Assembly (NCBI RefSeq): GCF_000237925.1
Contig: NC_031495.1
Coordinates: forward strand, 2,558,407 to 2,622,406
Reading direction: 5' to 3'
Origin: Schistosoma mansoni
Lineage: Eukaryota; Platyhelminthes; Trematoda; Strigeidida; Schistosomatidae
Length of the DNA: 64,000 nucleotides
Below, piece by piece: positions 12,950 through 25,900 of the stretch; the first letter of the stretch is position 1; the number at the start of each line of letters is the position of its first letter. Both the position numbers and the translations under genes were made by a program. The notes beneath the pieces are model-generated. The model ran no database searches and had not been told where the DNA came from. It saw only the letters and a list, made by a program, of their open reading frames with translations.

Positions 12950-13560
12950 AATAAATTATTATATGAGTGACCCTATCTAAAGCTCTTGAGAAGTCAATGT
13001 TTACAACATCGATCTCCCCTCTGCGGTCAAGGATGGTCGTCTACCTAACCACAGCAGTCATCAGGGTGGTTACATGGGAGTGACCCTTCCTGAAACCGTG
13101 TTGTAGGGTATGAAGAGGTTTATGGATAACATGTAGTCTCGTGGACCGTCTTACATAGAAGATTGAATAACGCTTGAGGGTATTAAGTGGATCGCTACCG
13201 GTTTGTAACTTGCAAGTTTTCTGGGTCAGTCTGCTTTGAAAATCGGTGTAGTGTGAGCCAGCCTCCAATTATCTGGTACCGTACCCCGGCTTAGAAAATG
13301 CAAAACATCGCACTAAGATGTGTTGCCAAGATTGAAGCTGCTCCTCTTAGTGCAGAAGAGTGAACCACATCCGGACCAGGAGAGGTGTTGCTGTTTGGAT
13401 GAAACAGTTTCCGACACACCACGTCAGAGGTCGGGTTCACTTCCCGAATCCCTGTTGAGTTGGGGGCGAAGTTCTCGCCGATGTAGTTCGTATGTGAGGG
13501 TTGGCATATTTAGAAATAATGACTTACTAGGAGCTTGACGGCATCACTGTCGTTGTTACT
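12950..13560 (-). mobile_element. CR1-like LINE fragment, start of reverse transcriptase
   Basis: The minus strand reads NTSPGPDVVHSSALRGAAS, then LQHGFRKGHSHVTTL, then GEIDVVNIDFSRALDRV: the start and first palm motifs of a CR1-type RT, in correct order from 13470 down to 12970. Stops interrupt it. It lies downstream, in minus orientation, of a piece from the later part of the same kind of protein (14420-13840), so the two are separate or rearranged copies. Confidence 0.75.
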
Positions 13561-13839
13561 TGGGCTATAAGGACCTAGTAACTAGGATATTCTGATTTTG
13601 GTTTGTTGAAGAGAGGGTGCATTATAGAAAAAGCTTTAGGCATCGGAGACAAATTAGTTGGTTGGCATTATATGATACTTTTACCAATAGTCTAATTAGG
13701 AGACGACATCCCATAGGTGTACACGTTGTTATCAAGTATTCTTTTGAATCAATCCCCCGACTGAGGGCACTCATCTTGTCTGAGAGGGAATTTCAGATGA
13801 GGAAAACTCATCATGACAAGAAGTGGGATACACCCGGAT

Positions 13840-14420
13840 TTGATTCTTTTACTGTCCAGTCTTTCAGGTTTTTGGTGATGAAGTTCTGATAGGGTATCTC
13901 TATTTAAGTGATCTGCTGTTCTTAGTATGTTATTTGCATCATCAGACTATCTCTTATTCGCTTATGACTTGGCAAAAATAATCCGAGGGGTCATGGTCTA
14001 TCTTCGTAAGCTATTTCCTTTAGTACCATTACCCACTTAGTTGCCCACATCTGTACTTGGTTTAAGAGATTTTTATCTCTTTTAAAGAGAGGGTTCCAAC
14101 AGCTATATGAACGCCGTGTATACGTTTTAGACAGCGTCTTTAACAATTCTTGAGTGACTGTTCCAAGTTGTCTACGTGTAAAGTGAGAAGTTGCACTTCC
14201 TTTCGCTGCATCTTAACTGCAGTATGAGCCAATGTCTAAGATCTCTGTATCTAACAGTCCTGGATCACTCTCTGAGGTGACAATCGGGAATGGATTTTCA
14301 TATAGGAGGTAAGCTGTTTGTGAGGCATGGGATAGACTGTTCATGATATGACATCCAAACAGTCTAAGTGTTAACGCATTGTCTGCTGCCCATTTTTCCA
14401 TTGTGGTATTTTTAAGAAGC
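13840..14420 (-). mobile_element. CR1-like LINE fragment, end of reverse transcriptase
   Basis: Minus frame 14401-14213 reads WAADNALTLRLFGCHIMNS and NPFPIVTSESD, the counterpart of the 5593-5387 fragment. Beyond it WNPLFKRDKNLLNQVQMWAT follows, the usual thumb/C-terminal block of CR1 reverse transcriptases (WNPxxKKDxxLLExVQRRAT in relatives). Stops and frame changes mark it as decayed. Confidence 0.75.
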
Positions 14421-16261
14421 TCAAGTAAGTTCGTTCCGTTCTTCGCGTCGTTGACAGGAATTAGGGGTGGTACGCTAGACTTAACCAGGTCTTTAAGAAA
14501 AAAACCAGTAAGTGAAGTGATATTAAACTGGCTACATGTGAATCACATGGTCCCGAAGTCCTCCAGATCTTGTGTACTCTGCTTACCTCAATAGAGACTA
14601 CCAGGTTTTCTGGTTAGTTTCGGGTCAAGCTAAAATTGAGTTAATTGAACCTTTGGGATTTAAGTCTTTACCGGTGTTATTGCACCTCTCTTTCCTATCA
14701 GAATAACGGACCGAATGTATTGTCAACTTGCCATGATATGACTACCTAATGTATTAGAACTTACGTCGACGTCGCATAATCGTTTATACTGACTGGTACC
14801 ACTGATTTTGGGATAAAATGACACTGCATTAGGTGTCAACGTTCTTAGCAACTACATCACTGAGGGCTTGGCGTATTAACTAGAGGGTTCTAAAACCTTT
14901 GGCATCTATATCACAGATGTGTTCAGTGGTTTGCGAATCTTGGATAAAGGTGGCACCTTGATCATTCTATCTGGACAGCCGGCAGCTCGACTTAATCACA
15001 GTGTATGTACTGATACACTGATGACCAATATGCATCTTATTGCACTTGGAAGCAAATTAACTGGGACAAATGCAGTCGACTGGTTAGATTACTCGCGCTG
15101 GATACTACAGGTTATGAAACAGTATTCCATAAAGCATGAGAAAGGAAATCAATTGGTTTACACAAGCCCGTTACAAATACACTGAATACTGGAAAACTAT
15201 GGTTTTGTCAGCTTAAACGTACTGACGATTTAACTATTTATCTTGTTAACCAAAGTAGCAATCGATTGAGCTTTTTGAATCCCGGTAAGTACACAGAGGT
15301 TGGCTTTTCATTGATGCCTGTATTTGCACTGTGACGAAACAACAGTGCAATGTGGAAGTCATACGGATTGGGGCAAATTTTCCATTAGTTACTCCCCTAC
15401 TTCCTAATAGTTTTTGAACACACCCATGGTGGCAGTTTTGTTATTTGATCTGGTTACTATTTATTGTCAACGGTTGATTTCATTGTTAGATTGAAGGTTG
15501 GAATCAATCAAGTGAGTTACGTCGCCACGTCTCCTCAATCCATGTGTCAAGTAACTATCTTATTCATGTAGCCAGAAACGACGGTTATATGATGTACTGA
15601 TATCAATGAATAGAGTGGATTTCATGAAATTGATAAGGAAAGCTTTCGGCCGTGGTCAAGGTGAAATCAGCTATTATATCGGGCTCGTCAACTGTCCATT
15701 ATGGCAGGATTCTGCCATTTTCATTAGTCTGCCATATAATATCACAAGATATTCGTTTTATGCAGACTTCACTGTGGCTCGCTCAGTCCCTTCCGCCGTC
15801 AATATCACTCCCTGTAGTATTTTTTTATACATATTTTGGACGCTACTGTACCCATACTCAGACGTCTTGCATTTACTTATGAAGGATGAGTCACAGAGAT
15901 GCTTCACACGATTTAGTAGCCTTCGGACTTCTTTATTCATCAACCGGGTAAAACGACGGCAGTCTTCATGGAGTTAGCCATGAGATGATGAGGTTTGCGA
16001 CTTTCGGATCTGACCTTGAAACTTCTACATGCTTATCCAGTTGGCTAGCTTGCACTAACTGGTCTGTCCGCCAGAGAAACACAACCTTTAGCAGCTGATT
16101 TATATACGAACCATTTATTGTGACGGAAGAGAAGAGTTACATTCAACTAAATACGTTTTAGATCCAAAGTACGTTGCAGTCTGGTAACTGTTTTCTAATA
16201 GAAGTAAACACTTAACCTCTGCGACATCAGAGGACTGGTGTATGAGCAGAAAGTTTGACAA
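14421..16261. other. No gene seen
   Basis: Short open frames only. The longest (15606-15977, plus, 123 aa) has no recognised domain and overlaps equally long frames in other phases, so it is not supportable as a gene. The stretch ends at the target duplication of the LTR element. Confidence 0.4.
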
Positions 16262-16265
16262 TGAC

Positions 16266-16622
16266 TGTAGTGGATGTCGAGTCGTGGACGGACTATGATC
16301 ACCACTACTATTCGATTACGTGTCCAAAAACGACTTGGTTCCCTTGATAGCCCGTAAATCAGAAGGCTTTACTAGTTCAGATCAAGTATATTTATTGGCG
16401 ATCTCGTGGTATCGAAATAATACCGAGACGTGCCAAAGAGTACAAGCGAATAAGCAGTGCGTGAGCAAGCTCGAACCAAACAAGGCGGATAGCGGAACAA
16501 GAAGTGAAACTGATACAGTTAAACAAATACAGTAAAACAATCTCTGGTACAATTGGTTACAATAATAATAATTGTTTCCGTTATTCCAATCGTGTTCTTA
16601 TCGAGACTGGCCGGTCACTATA
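16266..16622 (-). repeat. 3' LTR of the Ty3 element
   Basis: Direct copy of 21483-21839, about 99% identical. Next to it inside the element a C-run on the plus strand at about 16626-16631 reads as a purine tract on the minus strand, the usual plus-strand primer. Confidence 0.95.
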
Positions 16623-17188
16623 GGAGCCCCCCGCTAGAAAGGGTTTACACTTTCGATACGTAGCGGTTTCGTTCGTGGGACTGATCGCGAAACGTACAAT
16701 TGTAGGACGAAGGCGTTGGCAGAACAGGAAGTGGTCGTTGATCCTCGAGTTGCCACCAAAAGTCTTTGACGTAGAACGGTACCAGAAGGAACGTACTGTG
16801 TTGATTGTTTGGATTAGCATGCTACACCAGAGTGGTTTGTATCCAGAATCTGAAGGTTGCGTTCGTAGAGGTCCGGACCAGAAACGCTGCAGACGTAGGA
16901 CGAAACCAGATTGAGCCAAGGAACCAGATGCGACCAGGATAACCATGTTCGGGACCAAATGTATATCATACGTATTTGGAGTCAGAGAGATCGACTGAGT
17001 GCGTTGACTATAGCGTGGGTGATCAGGCCAGCTTTCGCCAAGATTGACTAAAGTCGACGATACCAGAACAGCGATGGTCAGAGGCGTAGGCTCGGGGTAA
17101 ACAAAAAAATGAAAGAATAAGAGAAAAGTGTAGCTTCCGTGTAGTATAGGGGTAGATTCCTATACTGTATCCGTAGTTGGTTATGAGG

Positions 17189-20100
17189 TTAGTCGAGAAA
17201 GCGTACGGGTAAGCGTACTCGGCGACCAGAACGTGAGACGGTAGTCTCGTTCGAACCTCGTGAGCCTGCAATCTCATCCGCAGTCAAGGGCGGTGTGGTC
17301 TGCAGGTCTGGACGTGAGACGGAAGTCTCGTCCGTAGACGGGGCAGATGACACGTGCTGTTGACTGGGACGTGAGAATGAGGTCTCAGGTGCATCTAGCG
17401 TGGGATCCGAAGTAGATGTAGAAATCCCGCTAGAAGCTCTGATGGGTCTAACATTGGGTCTCGGCTTATCAGGTATAGCACTGTCATCGACGTGTGCTGG
17501 CTTGAGACGATCAAAGCTGACTGTTTCGATGCGGCCACGTCGATCAACCTTGAAGGTCTTTTCGTGACGGGAAATCACGTGAAAAGGTCCTTCGTAAGGC
17601 TGTTGTAGAGGTTTGCGTACCGAATCTACTCGTATGAAAACATGTGAACAGGTAGATAACTCTCGAGGGAGAGCGACCTGTCGATGTTGTATACGAGTTG
17701 ACACCGGAGTCAGTGTTTGCATGAATGCAGACAGTCGTTGGACGTAGTCTGATTCGCCGAACTTAGTGCTGCTCCGTGGTGTGAAAAATTCCCCAGGCAG
17801 ACGCAATGTCGTGCCGTAAATAAGTTCAGCGGCGGAACATTGAATATCTGCCTTTAGACTCGTTCTGATTCCCAGGAGGACGAGCGGAAGGGTTTCGTAC
17901 CAATTGTTGTTTTCGTGTGCTCGAAGAGCACTTTTAAGTTGGCGATGAAACCGCTCAACTAAACCGTTTGATGCTGGATGGTAGGCGGTAGTGCGTATGC
18001 GTTCCGTACCAAGCAGCCGTGTTAGTGAGGAGAATAATGCGGACTCAAATTGTTGTCCTCGGTCAGTCGTGACAGTCGAGGGACAACCGTACATAGCTAT
18101 CCATCGTTCTACGAAGCGGTGAGCGACTGTCTCCGCCGTAATAGACGTGATGGGAATAGCTTCGGGCCATCTTGTGAAACGATCAATGCATGTGAGTATG
18201 TGATCATACCCGTGCGATGGTGGTAATGGTCCTACAATGTCTATGTGAACGTGATCGAAGCGAGCATCAGGCGTAGCGAAAGTGCCAATAGGGGCAGCTA
18301 CGTGCCTGTGCACTTTTGATCGTTGACATTGTAAACATTGTTTTACCCACATACGGACATCTTTATTCATTGACGGCCAGACGTATCGTGCAGCGATGAG
18401 GCGTAGGGTGGCTGCGATACCAGGATGAGATAGACCATGAAGGGCATCAAAGACGAGACGGCTATAAGCGGAGGGTACGATGGGTCGAGGGAGGCCCGTA
18501 GAAGTATCGCATAGGATAGTACCTGAGCTAGTAGCTAGGGGTACTTCCCGGCACTGAAGGGACGTAGACTGTTGTGCTTCCGTGCATGAAGTATCGTTTG
18601 CTTTGGCGGCGGCTATAGCAGGTAGGTCAAGCATTGGCAAAGTAACTGCATTCAGTTGGATACGTGATAAAGCATCAGCAACACAGTTCGACTCGCCTTT
18701 GACGTGACGAAGGTCTGTCGTGAACTGGGAGATATAGTCCAAATGTCTGCACTCTCGTGGTGAGTAGCGGTCAGACTTGGTATGCAGAGCATACGTTAAG
18801 GGCTTATGGTCGGTGAATAAGATGAACTTACGACCTTCTACAGCGTGCCGGAAATGTTTGATGGCGCAGTAGGCTGCTAGCAGTTCGCGACCAAAAGCGC
18901 CATATCTCGTCTCCGTGGGAGTGAGGCGTCGTGAGAAAAATTCGAGGGGCTGCCAACTACCGGAGATATTCTGTTGCATAACGGCTCCTATGGCGAAATC
19001 CGATGCATCAACCGCTATACTAAGCGTGGCTGATGGGTCAGGATGCACGAGAAGTGTGGCTTGAGCTAGGGCCGTTTTGATATCTGAAAATGCAGTACGT
19101 GCGGCGTCGTTCCATTCCAGTTTGCGTGGATTACCGCGAAGTAAATCGGTTAACGGTCGTAACTGTTCTGCCGCGTGCGAAATGAGGCGTCGGTAGAAGT
19201 TGACCAAACCGAGAAATGCCTTCAGTTCCTTGAGTGTGGACGGTACAGTGTACTCCATTATAGTACGTACTTTATCCTCACAAGGTAGAATACCCTCATG
19301 CTTAATAACATGACCTGATAATTTTATTTCCTTCTTCCCGAGTTCACACTTGTCGGGGTTGACTATTATTCCATTATCCGAAAGGCGCTGGAATAGTAGC
19401 GTCAGGTGTTGATAATGTTCATCTACGTTTGATGATGCGATTAGCAGGTCATCAATATAGACGTGAACAAAATCTAGGTCTCGTACAATGCTATCGATAA
19501 ACCTTTGGAAAGTTTGAGCAGCATTCCGTAATCCAAATGGCATTCGTAGGAACTCAAATAAACCGAAAGGAGTCGTGATAGCAGTTTTCTCTATATCTTC
19601 AAGAGCGACTGGGATCTGGTGATATGCTCGTACCAGATCGATCTTGGAAAAAATTGTCGTGCCCTTGAGTGATGCCGTGATGTCATGTATGTGGGGGATG
19701 GGATAGCTATCGAAACGTGTAGCTGTGTTTAACGCTCGGTAGTCTCCGCATGGTCTCCAACTAACCCCATCCTTTTTTCGAACCATGTGGAGAGGTGAGG
19801 CCCAAGGACTGTGAGAAGGACGAATAATACCAGTAGCTAGTAAATTGTCAAACTCACGTTTAGCGAAAGCTAATTTGTCCGGTGCCAGTCGGCGAGGTCT
19901 TGCCGTGACTGGTGGTCCGCGGGTGACTATGTGGTGTACCACACGATTGGTCACCGATGGAGTCTCCTCGAGAGGTTTAGTTAATTTGGGGAATTTCTGA
20001 AATAAAACGTGGAATAGATCGTCACGCGAATGAAATACACCTGTGATTCGGTACGCGTTTGTGTGGGCTTTAGAGCCCATAAAGTTGCTGTTCGACGAAG

Positions 20101-20533
20101 TATCAATTAGCTGCAGCCTACGTGAATCGACTAGCAATTCATAGTGCTGTAGGAAATCGATACCGAGTATAGCTGTGGGAACATCGGCAATGATGAACGT
20201 CCACAGATACTGTCGTCGGTTGCTCAGGTTGACCGTAAGTTGTCGTGTACCATAGGTGGGAATGACTGAGCCATTCGCAGCGCGTAGTCGAAGCATAGTG
20301 GCTTGAGACTTACTGTTACCGATAGGTACGACAGAAACTTGGGCACCCGTATCCACAAGGTACCTAGCGTTGGTGCGATAATCGTGCACGTAAAATAAAC
20401 GGCCAACCTGAGGTGAAGTGCCGGCGAGTACGGCCGCATTTACTCGCCGGCTGAGGAGTTTCCCGCCTTGTATGAGCAGGGAGCTCGACAATGACGGGCA
20501 CCGGCTCCGAAAGCACGGTGAAACCAGTACCAA
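17189..20533 (-). CDS. pol of the Ty3 element
   Basis: A 1114-residue open frame. Domains in order: aspartic protease ([13 protein letters not shown], near residue 55), reverse transcriptase ([15 protein letters not shown], then YIDDLLIAS), RNase H ([17 protein letters not shown], then [11 protein letters not shown]), integrase zinc finger (HGLSHPG to CLQCQRSK) and integrase core ([32 protein letters not shown]). The tail is Ser/Thr/Pro-rich. The order RT-RNase H-integrase defines Ty3/gypsy. The frame overlaps the end of gag in a different phase, as in relatives that use ribosomal frameshifting. Confidence 0.93.
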   Translation of the reverse strand: MVLVSPCFRSRCPSLSSSLLIQGGKLLSRRVNAAVLAGTSPQVGRLFYVHDYRTNARYLVDTGAQVSVVPIGNSKSQATMLRLRAANGSVIPTYGTRQLTVNLSNRRQYLWTFIIADVPTAILGIDFLQHYELLVDSRRLQLIDTSSNSNFMGSKAHTNAYRITGVFHSRDDLFHVLFQKFPKLTKPLEETPSVTNRVVHHIVTRGPPVTARPRRLAPDKLAFAKREFDNLLATGIIRPSHSPWASPLHMVRKKDGVSWRPCGDYRALNTATRFDSYPIPHIHDITASLKGTTIFSKIDLVRAYHQIPVALEDIEKTAITTPFGLFEFLRMPFGLRNAAQTFQRFIDSIVRDLDFVHVYIDDLLIASSNVDEHYQHLTLLFQRLSDNGIIVNPDKCELGKKEIKLSGHVIKHEGILPCEDKVRTIMEYTVPSTLKELKAFLGLVNFYRRLISHAAEQLRPLTDLLRGNPRKLEWNDAARTAFSDIKTALAQATLLVHPDPSATLSIAVDASDFAIGAVMQQNISGSWQPLEFFSRRLTPTETRYGAFGRELLAAYCAIKHFRHAVEGRKFILFTDHKPLTYALHTKSDRYSPRECRHLDYISQFTTDLRHVKGESNCVADALSRIQLNAVTLPMLDLPAIAAAKANDTSCTEAQQSTSLQCREVPLATSSGTILCDTSTGLPRPIVPSAYSRLVFDALHGLSHPGIAATLRLIAARYVWPSMNKDVRMWVKQCLQCQRSKVHRHVAAPIGTFATPDARFDHVHIDIVGPLPPSHGYDHILTCIDRFTRWPEAIPITSITAETVAHRFVERWIAMYGCPSTVTTDRGQQFESALFSSLTRLLGTERIRTTAYHPASNGLVERFHRQLKSALRAHENNNWYETLPLVLLGIRTSLKADIQCSAAELIYGTTLRLPGEFFTPRSSTKFGESDYVQRLSAFMQTLTPVSTRIQHRQVALPRELSTCSHVFIRVDSVRKPLQQPYEGPFHVISRHEKTFKVDRRGRIETVSFDRLKPAHVDDSAIPDKPRPNVRPIRASSGISTSTSDPTLDAPETSFSRPSQQHVSSAPSTDETSVSRPDLQTTPPLTADEIAGSRGSNETTVSRSGRRVRLPVRFLD

Positions 20534-21306
20534 CCTGGACTCGCTTCCGAAACCGCCTTCTGGCGTGGCTTGGAAGATGCCCGCTTGGGGCGAGTCGTTA
20601 CGGCCTTACGAGATTGTGACCTGGGTCGGGGGGCGTAGGGGGCTGGCACATTTGCGCGGTCTCGGAAACTGAGACGAGTATGGATACATCTGTCCCTATC
20701 CCCATGAGCCGGAGGTCGTCTAGCATCGAGATCAACGTTAGAACGGGAAGTACTAGCAACCAAATAGTCGTCTTTGGTGTTAACTCGTGCTTGAATCTTA
20801 TCTGCTATGAGGGCCACCTTGTTGAGCGGGGTGTCCTCGAGCAGAGCCGTAAGGGTTGGCTGGATACTGACTGGTAAGGCTTCGAGCCACAACTCTTTGA
20901 CTATCTCAGAGTCAGCTGTCATGTTTCCTGCAAGGGATTGCAGGCGCGTGAGGTGGTGGCTCGGCTTAGCATCACCCATAGGGTGACGTGCTAATAGTGT
21001 CCTCAATCGTTCCTCTCTTGATGGGAGGAAATGTCGAAGGATGGCATCCTTAAGACGGTCATAAACGTTTGGAACGTTCGGATTGAGGACAACCTCACGG
21101 ACAGCGGTTAGGTGATCCCCGGGCAATGATTCCAAAGCGTAGGCGTACTTCTGCCTTTGATTGGTTATGCGGCGGATCTCAAATTGAGATTCCAGTGCCG
21201 CGAACCAGACTTTTGGATCATGAGGGATGAAAGGAACCGGTCGAAAACTGATAACCTGTATCTCGGAGTCTATCATATTTATGTTATTCTTATCGTTATC
21301 TACCAT
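20440..21306 (-). CDS. gag of the Ty3 element
   Basis: A 288-residue frame beginning 21 codons before a capsid-like region ([33 protein letters not shown]) typical of flatworm and other animal Ty3 gag proteins, followed by a basic Arg/Lys-rich stretch. The C-terminus has [16 protein letters not shown], resembling the nucleic-acid binding motif that such elements carry in place of a classic zinc knuckle. It forms the particle that packages the element RNA in relatives. Confidence 0.85.
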   Translation of the reverse strand: MVDNDKNNINMIDSEIQVISFRPVPFIPHDPKVWFAALESQFEIRRITNQRQKYAYALESLPGDHLTAVREVVLNPNVPNVYDRLKDAILRHFLPSREERLRTLLARHPMGDAKPSHHLTRLQSLAGNMTADSEIVKELWLEALPVSIQPTLTALLEDTPLNKVALIADKIQARVNTKDDYLVASTSRSNVDLDARRPPAHGDRDRCIHTRLSFRDRANVPAPYAPRPRSQSRKAVTTRPKRASSKPRQKAVSEASPGWYWFHRAFGAGARHCRAPCSYKAGNSSAGE

Positions 21307-21462
21307 ATTAAGTTGCCAAAATATTATATATTGAAAAATATCAATACGAATATATGCAACAGATGTGGATAGATAAATAGACTCACCGGATTGATCTGGT
21401 TTGGAGAATTGGCCAAGTTTGACTTGTGCTCGATGGATTGGGTTACCAGCTGTATTGCGTGT

Positions 21463-21480
21463 TCCAAATACGGCTCACCA
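21463..21480 (-). promoter_or_regulatory. Primer-binding site of the Ty3 element
   Basis: The plus strand reads tccaaatacggctcacca, ending in CCA two bases from the LTR. That is what the 3' end of a tRNA would look like, so its complement on the element strand can pair with a tRNA primer. Which tRNA is not determined here. Confidence 0.75.
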
Positions 21481-21482
21481 GT

Positions 21483-21839
21483 TGTAGTGGATGTCGAGTC
21501 GTGGACGGACTATGATCACCACTACTATTCGATTACGTGTCCAAAAACGACTTGGTTCCCTTGATAGCCCGTAAATCAGAAGGCTTTACTAGTTCAGATC
21601 AAGTATATTTATTGGCGATCTCGTGGTATCGAAATAATACCGAGACGTGCCAAAGAGTACAAGCGGATAAGCAGTGCGTGAGCAAGCTCGAACCAAACAA
21701 GGCGGATAGCGGAACAAGAAGTGAAACTGATACAGTTAAACAAATACAGTAAAACAATCTCTGGTACAATTGGTTACAATAATAATAATTGTTTCCGTTA
21801 TTCCAATCGTGTTCTTATCGAGACTGGCCGGTCACTACA
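21483..21839 (-). repeat. 5' LTR of the Ty3 element
   Basis: Copy of 16266-16622. Expected to hold the element promoter. Confidence 0.95.
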
Positions 21840-21843
21840 TGAC

Positions 21844-22629
21844 TATTCATGTTTTTGGCCAAAACGTATCGGTTTAGTTACATATTGTACAAAAGCATAC
21901 AAGGCTAGTCAGTAACAGTTTACCTACTCGGAGTTTGTGAGTCTCGTCCAGCCGAAACCCACTGAGTTATAATTGTTAACGATAAGACACTCACTAGACT
22001 TGCCTAATATACGGGACAAAGCGATCGACCAGGCAGCTGAGTTTACGGTATAGCAATTTGATGATGACTCGACTATCTTTAGACATAAATGTACAGCTGA
22101 ATGAGTAGCATTTACCACCTTTCGTCTCTTAAATACTACTGTGGATGCGTATGTGATCATAAAGTTACAAAAAGTTGCAACACATACTTAAGACTAGTCA
22201 CCTTATCACTTTGGACACGTGTTTGAAACAATGTACATCTTTCATGCATCATGTCCATGTCAGTGTAATCATGTCAGAAAATCCCTATTCCGTTTCAACT
22301 TTGAATTTTTAAGTGTTAAGTGGCCTCAAGAGCATTGACCTCCAAGAAATCCTCCGTAAAAAACCAAGGATTTCGAGGTCTTTCTTCACACTTTTCAGTC
22401 GAGGTTTTAGCTCACTGGGATTCTCTCTTTTATTTTATGATACTCAGTTGGATAGTCCGTTAGGGTGCAAACATTGCAATCAAAAATCATGTACTACTAA
22501 TTCCAAAGCGATTCAAAGGAATCACAGGTACAAAAGTGAAGAAGAATAATACAGGTCCATAACACCAAGGACTAAAAAGGATATCAGATATTGTATAAAG
22601 ATTTCCGCCAGATTTAGTTTTTGCGCAAC
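21844..22629. other. Upstream flank of the integrin gene
   Basis: AT-rich, without coding frames I can assign. The integrin promoter should lie here. An AG at the end of ccagatttag, about 14 bases before the integrin ATG, could be a splice acceptor for an upstream leader exon or a trans-spliced leader; flukes use both. That is inference only. Confidence 0.35.
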
Positions 22630-22900
22630 ATGGGACTTGTTCGTCCTATTCGTATGATTCTTTGTTTTGTTTGTTTCTTGTTTCTCGTGAACTCTCAAAA
22701 TGCACAGAAAGAACCCAGTTGCGGCCGTGCAAAAAGTTGTAGTGAATGCATGGGGATACGCCCTGCCTGTTCGTGGTGTAGTGCTGATGAATTTGATGAT
22801 ACGAAAGAAGGTCCAGGGTTTCGTTGTGCTCCATCTTCAGTCTTATTGGCCCGTGGATGTCCACAAAGTAGTATCGAGGATGTGGAGTCTGTGTTATTAG
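22630..22900 (+). CDS. Integrin beta exon 1: signal peptide and PSI domain
   Basis: Starts at the ATG followed by MILCFVCFLFLVNS, a good signal peptide. Then C-x5-C-x2-C and PACSWC, the PSI knot that opens beta integrins. Donor gtgaga at 22901; phase 1. Confidence 0.95.
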
Positions 22901-25900
22901 GTGAGATTTCCCTATTTACTAAGGCTTTGCTTCATATGTCGCTTACTTCACTGAGTCATTGTTTATAAGCGAGCTTTGGTATTTACTGTCATTTTTTTGT
23001 ATTTTCTTATGAATTAGAGTATTTCTTTTGCGTCACAAGCAACTGACAACAGGACATAACGTACACATATGTCCTATCCGAATCGTAGTGATGAGAAGTA
23101 GAATAGCTTTCTAGATCAGTTCCATTTTCAGGACACACGGATGTGTCGACAGATAGTGCTTAAACAACATTTCGAGTCAAAGGGCTCAAGGTAATGGCTA
23201 GTGGAATAAAAAGGCGCCCAGCTAGTTAGTCACAGGATTAGGAGTGTTCTCATATATTTATTGGTTTTAAGGACATGAAGAACGAGGTTATATCAGATTC
23301 AAAAGTGGTTTAAAGAATGTAATTACTTCGCTTCTAGCCCTTAATGATGAAGCGAATAGTTTTCGTTTACTTAGTCTCGTTGTATGGAAGCTTTGGGGTT
23401 CCAGGAATTAAGGTAGTTGAGGTTTACTGAATCCTATCCAATAATGGTCTTTTTTCAGACAAGCGCTAGCTGTCTGTGTGACATATTCAGGTTTCGGTCT
23501 AACAACTTAAGGCTAACCTATTCATCCACAAAATTAGTTTCTTTTGGACTCCAACACTTAGCTTACATAGCAGTCTGATATGTGAGTCTTTGTCAAAAGT
23601 CTTACTGAAGTCAGTTGCGGTTACATTCACAGACAGATTTTTTTCCAGCGGCCACACTAGCTGTCGTGTCGGTAGTAGGTTTGTGGTATGTAAGTAACCT
23701 GATCTGTAATCATGTTGCTTTTCAGAAAGTATCAAGTTTTCATCCCGATATTTGAATAACTCCTTACTAATAATCTCATATTTTGATAAATATACTAGTC
23801 AAACTCAACGATAACTTTTTTGGTTGTGCCGCACGCCGGTTTTGAAGACAGGACTTACTATAGTGTTTATTTGTCTTTTAAACCTTGAATCAAGTGTCAT
23901 TCCTAACTTTGCGTCTCTCATATTTAGGTCTTCACCAGGTTTGATAGCATTTTCCATACTTTAAACATATTGGTTTCTTCTTGCGCAGATGAAGCATAGG
24001 AACTTGAACCGATGAGCATTCATGACCAGTCCCACATTTACTGTGATTTCGGATTAGGTGCTACGCGTTGATTCGTAACTGAAATGGAACCCATCACCAT
24101 AAAAGTTCTCATTTCATTTGTGGTCCGTGTCACTAGTGGTTTGAAGTTAGTTGCTACGCATACAAATGTTGGACACTTCTACTAAAGGTGTGCTTGGCAT
24201 CTGGTTACCAGGCGTTTGCATTCGAGATTTCGCTTGAAATTACCATGCAAATGAACCTTTGGATGAAAATCATCCAAGTTACGTGCATCTATGTTTTTAA
24301 TAATCTAAGAAGTCTCACCATTCTGTTTTTAGTATTTTAGGAGGATTGGGTTCATTAATCTTTTGTTGTTTTGAATTCAAATTTATGCATGATAAATATT
24401 TACAGATCATGGAGTTCCTCTTGATCAAGCCAGTTTAACCGAAGATATACAACTTACTCCACGATCACAATCAGTAAAGGTCAGACCCGGAGGGACTATG
24501 ATGGTCAATTTCACATTCCAGTCTATTTCGGATTACCCCGTTGACCTTTATTTCTTAACAGATCTCAGTTATACAATGATTGATGATTTGGAAACAGTTT
24601 CTCGTTTGACTAACGATATTGTATTAACTATGCGTAATGTAACAAAAAAGTTACAAATGGGATTCGGTGCCTTTGTAGACAAACCAGTGTTTCCCTTTGT
24701 TGTGCCAACTCCAGAATATCTTCGAAATCCATGTTTAAATGTTGGTACTAAAAATCTCCATTGCGATCCTCCATTCTTGTACAAACACATTTTGTCACTT
24801 ACCGATAATTTTGAGGAGTTCAGAGAAAAAACCAAAGTAGCACGTGTAAGTTTTAGTATATTTGTAGCTTTGTTCATAGCCTGCCTGCACTGCGCTAAGA
24901 GTTTTGTATAGCCTGTTTTTCTGGAAGTTTCTCAAGGTGTGTTGCGAAAAAAATCAAAGCTATTTCTGGATTGAGCGACAAGTTTCCATCTACACTCATT
25001 ACTTTAGAATGATGATTTCGTGTATTGCATAGACCCATTGGGGTTATACTGGTCTAAACATTTGCTGATTGGATTCTTGCTATAGCACAATAGCTCATTG
25101 AAAATCAGTGCAGCTGCCAGAACTTATTGTATGAGTAATAGTAACCATAACCCTAACAGCGATGTTAAGCAAGAGTTTTTACTGTTGGATGCGCCCTTAT
25201 GAAAATAATGGTCTTTCTTAGGTGAATCAAAATTGTAGTGATTTTACTTCCCAACTTTAGTAAGAACGAGATAATACTAATTTATTCAGATAAACGTATA
25301 TCTAGTCTTGCGTCTCCGCCTGTTGTAGATCCACTTAAAAAGTAAATGAGTTAGAAAACCCTACTATTTCGAAAAATGAATTCGACAGATCCTAACAAGT
25401 ATATTTTTCACTTTGTGGTTACTCACCTAAATTGGAAAAACAAGCAAATGTATTATGGTTTTTGCTGGTACTTTAAGAAGGATTAACCAATTCACATAAC
25501 AGTGCATTGGTTTGAGTTATCACACTCCACTTGAAATATGAAATTCGTTCAGGAAAGTGGGGATGTTAATTAATTGTTGTTAGTCTTCTTCCTTGTCTCC
25601 TGCGTTTATTTTTCCTTAGTCTCACGGATCTAACACTTCATACTCTTTTAAACTCATAGAGTTACTATAAGTAATACGTAATACAGCCAGAACTAGACTT
25701 ACAGTTTCTAATTTTGAGTAATCATTTTGCTTAGTTAAATTTTAGGTATGTTTTTTTGTGAACTTAGCGAACAACAGACCATATTACTCCACAAGAAAAT
25801 TTGCTTTCTCACGAGTAGTAATGATGATGAGTTGTGTGTTGTTTTGTCGAGGATTATTACACTACGATGTCATTCATTCAATTAAATTAAAATAATGTAG

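Larger units (their letters stand above)
16266..21839 (-). mobile_element. Ty3/gypsy LTR retrotransposon, looks whole
   Basis: A 5.57-kb element on the minus strand with two 357-base LTRs (16266-16622 and 21483-21839) that differ at about two positions, so it is young. LTR ends are TGTAG and, at the far end, CTACA. The flanks show TGAC on both sides (16262-16265, 21840-21843), a four-base target duplication. Inside are a gag frame (21306-20440) and an overlapping pol frame (20533-17189) carrying protease, reverse transcriptase, RNase H and integrase in Ty3 order. A primer-binding site and a purine tract sit in the expected places. I see no obvious break. A broken relative of the same family is at 62780-63760. 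Confidence 0.95.
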
